From Candidatus Babelota bacterium (lineage in GTDB: Bacteria > JAGOBX01), in contig JAGOBX010000082.1 of the NCBI GenBank assembly GCA_017999075.1, positions 1 through 10,488 of the forward strand: a DNA stretch of 10,488 nt. Direction: 5' to 3'. Shown here piece after piece: positions 7,772 to 10,488 of this stretch (its first letter is position 1; every line of letters begins with the position of its first letter). The notes below the pieces were generated by a model that saw only the letters and a list, made by a program, of their open reading frames with translations, did not search any database and was not told where the DNA came from. The translations under genes were made by a program, and so were the position numbers.

Positions 7772-9265
7772 ATGATAATATTAATTAATCCGAACCTTGT
7801 ATTTCAAAAAAATGATCCGTTTACTACAGGAGTAGTTTATATGCCTGTTGGTTTGGCATATGCTGCGGCAGTATTGAACAAATCAGGGTTTCCTATAAGA
7901 GTTATTGACGCATTTGGTGAAAATCCCGGGCAATTGGAAAGATCCGGTAAGTTTAATATTCTCGGATTGACTTATGAAGAAATTTTGTTTAAAATTCCGG
8001 AAGATTCTAAAATTATTTATGTTTATGCCATAAATTTATTAAACCATATTTCAACAGTTTCAATAATTGAAAATATAAAATTAAAATATCCGGATAAAAT
8101 TGTTATTGTTATTGAAAACACTCAAGCTGTAACTGCGTATGCTTTAAAAAAGGTTTATAAAGAATTTCTGGCTGCAGGAGCTGATTATGTTTTAACAGGC
8201 GAATGTGAATTTTCTATAGTTGAATTGACTAATTTTTTATTATCGTCCTGTAATAATGAAAACTTTAAAAAAATTAATGGACTTTGCGGAAAAGATTTTT
8301 TTAATGAAAATTATAATGTTATTGAGAATCCCGATAGTTTACCGTTTCCTGCCTGGGAATTTTTTCCTGTTGAAAATTATTGGAAATTAAAATTTGGACA
8401 CGGGCCTGTATCATTAAAAAAATATATGCCGATTTTAACGTCGCGAGGATGTCCTTATAAATGCAGATTTTGCGTATCTCCAGAAAATAATTTCGGAAAA
8501 TGGCGGTCGCGTTCAGAAAAAAATATTGTTGATGAAATTGAAAAATATGTTAATGAATTTGGTGTTGAAGAATTTCATATAGAAGATCTTAATCCTACGG
8601 TTTCAGATGAAAGAATTCAGAATATATGCAAAGAAATTTTAAGAAGAAATTTGAAAATTATATGGAAAATAGCTGCTGGAACTAAAGTTGAAACTATTAA
8701 ATCCGAGGAAACTGTCAGATTAATGGCTGAATCAGGATGCAGATATATTTCTATTTCTCCTGAAACAGGTTCGCCGGATGTTCTTAAAAAAATGAATAAA
8801 CCATTTGATATTGATCATGCAGTAAAAAACATCCGGTTTTTTAAAAAATATAAGATTTTTGTTCAAACCTGTTTTGTACTCGGATTTCCGGGAGAAACAA
8901 AACAGGATTTAATTAAAACTTATGAGTTAATAAAATCTCTGACTAAATTCGGGATAGATGAAATCGCGCTGTTTATAATAGCGCCTGTTCCGGGTTCTTC
9001 GATATTTGAAGAATTCAAAGGATACTTATCTTTGTCAGATTTGAATTTTACGCCGTCGTGGCGTTCAGATTATGAATTTTTAGTTAAATTCAGAATGAAA
9101 CTTTATAGAATGTTTTTGATTATAAAATTAATATATCATCCGTTAAAAGTGATAAAACAATCAATTAATTTTTTTAAAAGATCATTTGACACAAAAATGG
9201 AAATGGTTCCTTACAGAGCTCTTATATACAAATATTATGAATTCAGGAGCCGTTTTAAAAAATAA
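7772..9265 (+). CDS. B12-binding-domain-like radical SAM protein (second, divergent paralogue)
   Basis: A 497-residue protein of the same architecture as the one at 3275, but clearly divergent. It opens with MIILINPN and has YMPVGLAYAAAVLNKSG at 23-39. At the place where the first copy has MGGVHST it reads IENTQAVTAYAL (114-125), so the Gly-Gly of the B12-type domain is absent. TGECEFS (142-148) stands in for the usual GEGE segment. No DxHxxG is present. The radical SAM core is intact: SRGCPYKCRFC with Cys227, Cys231 and Cys234 as cluster ligands, FHIEDLNPT (268-276), SPETGS (329-334) and FVLGFPGET, followed by a basic C-terminal tail. The protein should therefore cleave SAM reductively, while cobalamin binding is doubtful. 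The start is ATG 7772, 8 bases after the GT-C stop in the context AAATTATG, without a Shine-Dalgarno. Function is unknown. Its place between a GT-C protein and a methyltransferase suggests glycan or lipid-carrier modification. Confidence 0.87.
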   Translation: MIILINPNLVFQKNDPFTTGVVYMPVGLAYAAAVLNKSGFPIRVIDAFGENPGQLERSGKFNILGLTYEEILFKIPEDSKIIYVYAINLLNHISTVSIIENIKLKYPDKIVIVIENTQAVTAYALKKVYKEFLAAGADYVLTGECEFSIVELTNFLLSSCNNENFKKINGLCGKDFFNENYNVIENPDSLPFPAWEFFPVENYWKLKFGHGPVSLKKYMPILTSRGCPYKCRFCVSPENNFGKWRSRSEKNIVDEIEKYVNEFGVEEFHIEDLNPTVSDERIQNICKEILRRNLKIIWKIAAGTKVETIKSEETVRLMAESGCRYISISPETGSPDVLKKMNKPFDIDHAVKNIRFFKKYKIFVQTCFVLGFPGETKQDLIKTYELIKSLTKFGIDEIALFIIAPVPGSSIFEEFKGYLSLSDLNFTPSWRSDYEFLVKFRMKLYRMFLIIKLIYHPLKVIKQSINFFKRSFDTKMEMVPYRALIYKYYEFRSRFKK

Positions 9266-9292
9266 AATTTATTAAAAATTCTGGTAAAAATT

Positions 9293-10234
9293 ATGACAAC
9301 AAAAACAAATTTTTTTAATGAGTTGAATTGCAAAGTATGCGGTTCTTCAAAATATGAAATCATATACGAATCTTTATATCCGGAGAATATTTCCGAAGAA
9401 GAATTGAGAAAATCATTTATGGCTTCAAGCGATAGAAAACTTCTGGACAGGCTTGTGAGATGCGGGGATTGCGGGTTTGTTTATATAAATCCTCAGCTTG
9501 CCCCTGAACTTATTGTCAGTTCATATTCCGGAGCAGTTGATGAAACGTTTGTTTCGCAAAATGCGAGCAGAATAATAACATTTAAAAATTCGTTTAAAAA
9601 AGTTATTAATAAATTGGGGATAACTGATACTTCGAAATATAAAGTTCTTGACATAGGATGTGCTGGCGGAGCTTTTCCTAAAGCTGCGTTTGATCTTGGA
9701 TTTGAAATCACAGGGATAGAGCCTTCTAAATGGCTTTCAGAATACGGCCGGACACAATATAATATAGATATCAGAACAGGGACTCTAGAATCTCATGATT
9801 TTCAAGAAAGACAGTTTGATATCATAACATTATGGGATGTATTGGAACATATAAGTTGTCCTGAAATGACTTTAATTAAAATTGATAAATTACTGAAAGA
9901 TAGCGGCCGTCTTGTTTTAACTTATCCTGATATAAACAGTTTCACTTCAAGGATACTTGGTAAAAACTGGCCGTTTTTATTAAGTGTTCATCTGTATTAT
10001 TTTAACAGAAAAACAATCAGGAAATTTCTTGAAAAATATGGATATGAAGTTGAGTATGTTTCGCCGTACTGGCAGTCGTTAGAGTTAGGCTACATTTTGA
10101 AACGAGCAGCAAATTATTTTAAATTATTCAGTATATTTTGTAAATTAAGCAAAATCGCAGGAATTTCAGGATTACCTTTAAAATATAATATGGGACAGAC
10201 TCTTGTAATAGCGCGTAGAAAAAATAAAATATAA
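9293..10234 (+). CDS. Class I SAM methyltransferase with N-terminal zinc ribbon (Methyltransf_23-like)
   Basis: A 313-residue protein. The N-terminus has two CxxC pairs, CKVC (13-16) and CGDC (57-60), forming a likely zinc-binding ribbon, followed by GFVYINPQ. The Rossmann core has VLDIGCAGG (118-126, motif I), GIEPS (141-145, acidic end of strand 2) and LWDVLEHIS (180-188, with the Asp-x-x-Glu-His typical of Methyltransf_23). It ends with HLYYFNRKTIRKFLEKYGYE (233-252), a common family segment. Zinc-ribbon methyltransferases of sugar pathways include the C-methyltransferases NovU and TylC3, but those are about 400 residues and carry a further C-terminal domain absent here. C- or O-methylation of a sugar is thus plausible and unproven. 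The start is ATG 9293 after a 27-base gap, in AAAAATTATG without a Shine-Dalgarno. No membrane segment is present, so it should be cytosolic. Family call is firm, substrate unknown. Confidence 0.85.
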   Translation: MTTKTNFFNELNCKVCGSSKYEIIYESLYPENISEEELRKSFMASSDRKLLDRLVRCGDCGFVYINPQLAPELIVSSYSGAVDETFVSQNASRIITFKNSFKKVINKLGITDTSKYKVLDIGCAGGAFPKAAFDLGFEITGIEPSKWLSEYGRTQYNIDIRTGTLESHDFQERQFDIITLWDVLEHISCPEMTLIKIDKLLKDSGRLVLTYPDINSFTSRILGKNWPFLLSVHLYYFNRKTIRKFLEKYGYEVEYVSPYWQSLELGYILKRAANYFKLFSIFCKLSKIAGISGLPLKYNMGQTLVIARRKNKI

Positions 10235-10286
10235 TTTTTATAATGGATTTAAACAATCGGCTGACAATAATGAGTTTAATTTAATT

Positions 10287-10488
10287 ATGATACCAAAAAA
10301 TATTAAAGCTGTAATTTTTGATATGGACGGAGTATTGATGCTGTCGTGCGGATGCCATGAATCTGCATTCAGGAAAGTTTTGTCTGGTATAGGAATTGAA
10401 ATGGAAGACTATCAAGAATATGCGGGAATGAGAACTGATGAAGTTTTTTATTCTGAATTGATAAAAAATAAATATTGCGATTGTTCAG
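10287..10488 (+). CDS. HAD-superfamily hydrolase, beta-phosphoglucomutase/phosphatase-like, 3'-truncated by the window
   Basis: From ATG 10287 the frame stays open to the window end, giving 67 codons. The N-terminus reads MIPKNIKAVIFDMDGVLM. FDMDG is HAD motif I, with the first Asp (residue 12) the predicted nucleophile and the second (residue 14) the acid/base. The segment HESAF about ten residues later matches the His-x-x-Ala-Phe beginning of the subfamily I cap in beta-phosphoglucomutase and phosphoglycolate phosphatase relatives. The usual SxPLH is replaced here by SCGCH. Motifs II to IV lie beyond the window. In a glycan cluster such enzymes dephosphorylate a sugar phosphate or isomerise a sugar phosphate, which is inference. 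The start follows the methyltransferase by 52 bases in the context TTAATTATG, the same context as three other genes here, which supports this ATG. No Shine-Dalgarno is visible. Confidence 0.8.
   Translation, partial: MIPKNIKAVIFDMDGVLMLSCGCHESAFRKVLSGIGIEMEDYQEYAGMRTDEVFYSELIKNKYCDCS

Noticed and set aside
10247-10281. A possible stem between TTAAAC and GTTTAA in the gap before the HAD gene.
   Set aside because: Only six A/T-rich pairs around a loop of about 20 bases, with no T-run after it. It is too weak for a terminator or regulatory hairpin.
10243-10284. A 13-codon reading frame (ATG to TAA) in the gap before the HAD gene, ending 2 bases before its ATG.
   Set aside because: No Shine-Dalgarno, no recognisable peptide pattern such as a run of one amino acid, and such tiny frames are frequent by chance. 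A leader peptide cannot be supported.
1-10488. TATAAT-like boxes throughout the window as internal promoters.
   Set aside because: At this AT content they occur by chance in almost every gene, and none comes with a convincing -35 box in an intergenic gap.

Overview
The window is a densely packed, AT-rich (about 30% GC by eye, not computed) stretch of bacterial DNA. All nine recognisable genes lie on the + strand with gaps of only 1 to 52 bases, and I see no obvious terminator between them, so they probably form part of one long operon. Families present are a polysaccharide deacetylase, two SAM methyltransferases, a DegT-type PLP aminotransferase, a GT4-like glycosyltransferase, a GT-C (family 39-like) membrane glycosyltransferase, two radical SAM proteins with B12-binding-type N-terminal domains, and the start of a HAD phosphatase. 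This mixture is typical of a surface glycan (O-antigen, capsule, S-layer or lipid-linked glycan) cluster. The species cannot be read from the sequence. Low GC, A-rich start contexts with few Shine-Dalgarno sites, and the multiple radical SAM enzymes fit several anaerobic bacterial lineages, and that is only an inference.

Layout: 1-1232, 3' part of a deacetylase gene that begins before the window; 1237-1953, class I methyltransferase; 1955-3256, DegT/DnrJ/EryC1/StrS aminotransferase; 3275-4804, first radical SAM protein (start moved to the ATG behind a GGAG); 4830-6020, cytoplasmic glycosyltransferase; 6030-7763, polytopic GT-C protein; 7772-9265, second radical SAM protein; 9293-10234, zinc-ribbon methyltransferase; 10287-10488, 5' part of a HAD hydrolase cut by the window end. 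No intergenic gap exceeds 300 bases, and I found no tRNA, rRNA, CRISPR, insertion sequence or long repeat.

How they may work together (inference): the first three genes could deacetylate, aminate and methylate a sugar. The GT4-like enzyme could transfer sugars on the cytoplasmic face, and the GT-C protein could add a residue from a polyprenyl-phosphate donor on the outer side of the membrane. The two radical SAM proteins and the zinc-ribbon methyltransferase would provide unusual modifications such as C-methylation, rearrangement or epimerisation of a sugar or lipid carrier. The window has no flippase, polymerase or nucleotide-sugar synthase, so the cluster must continue outside it. The most unusual feature is the pair of divergent radical SAM paralogues on either side of the two glycosyltransferases, one of which has lost the usual Gly-Gly of the B12-type domain.
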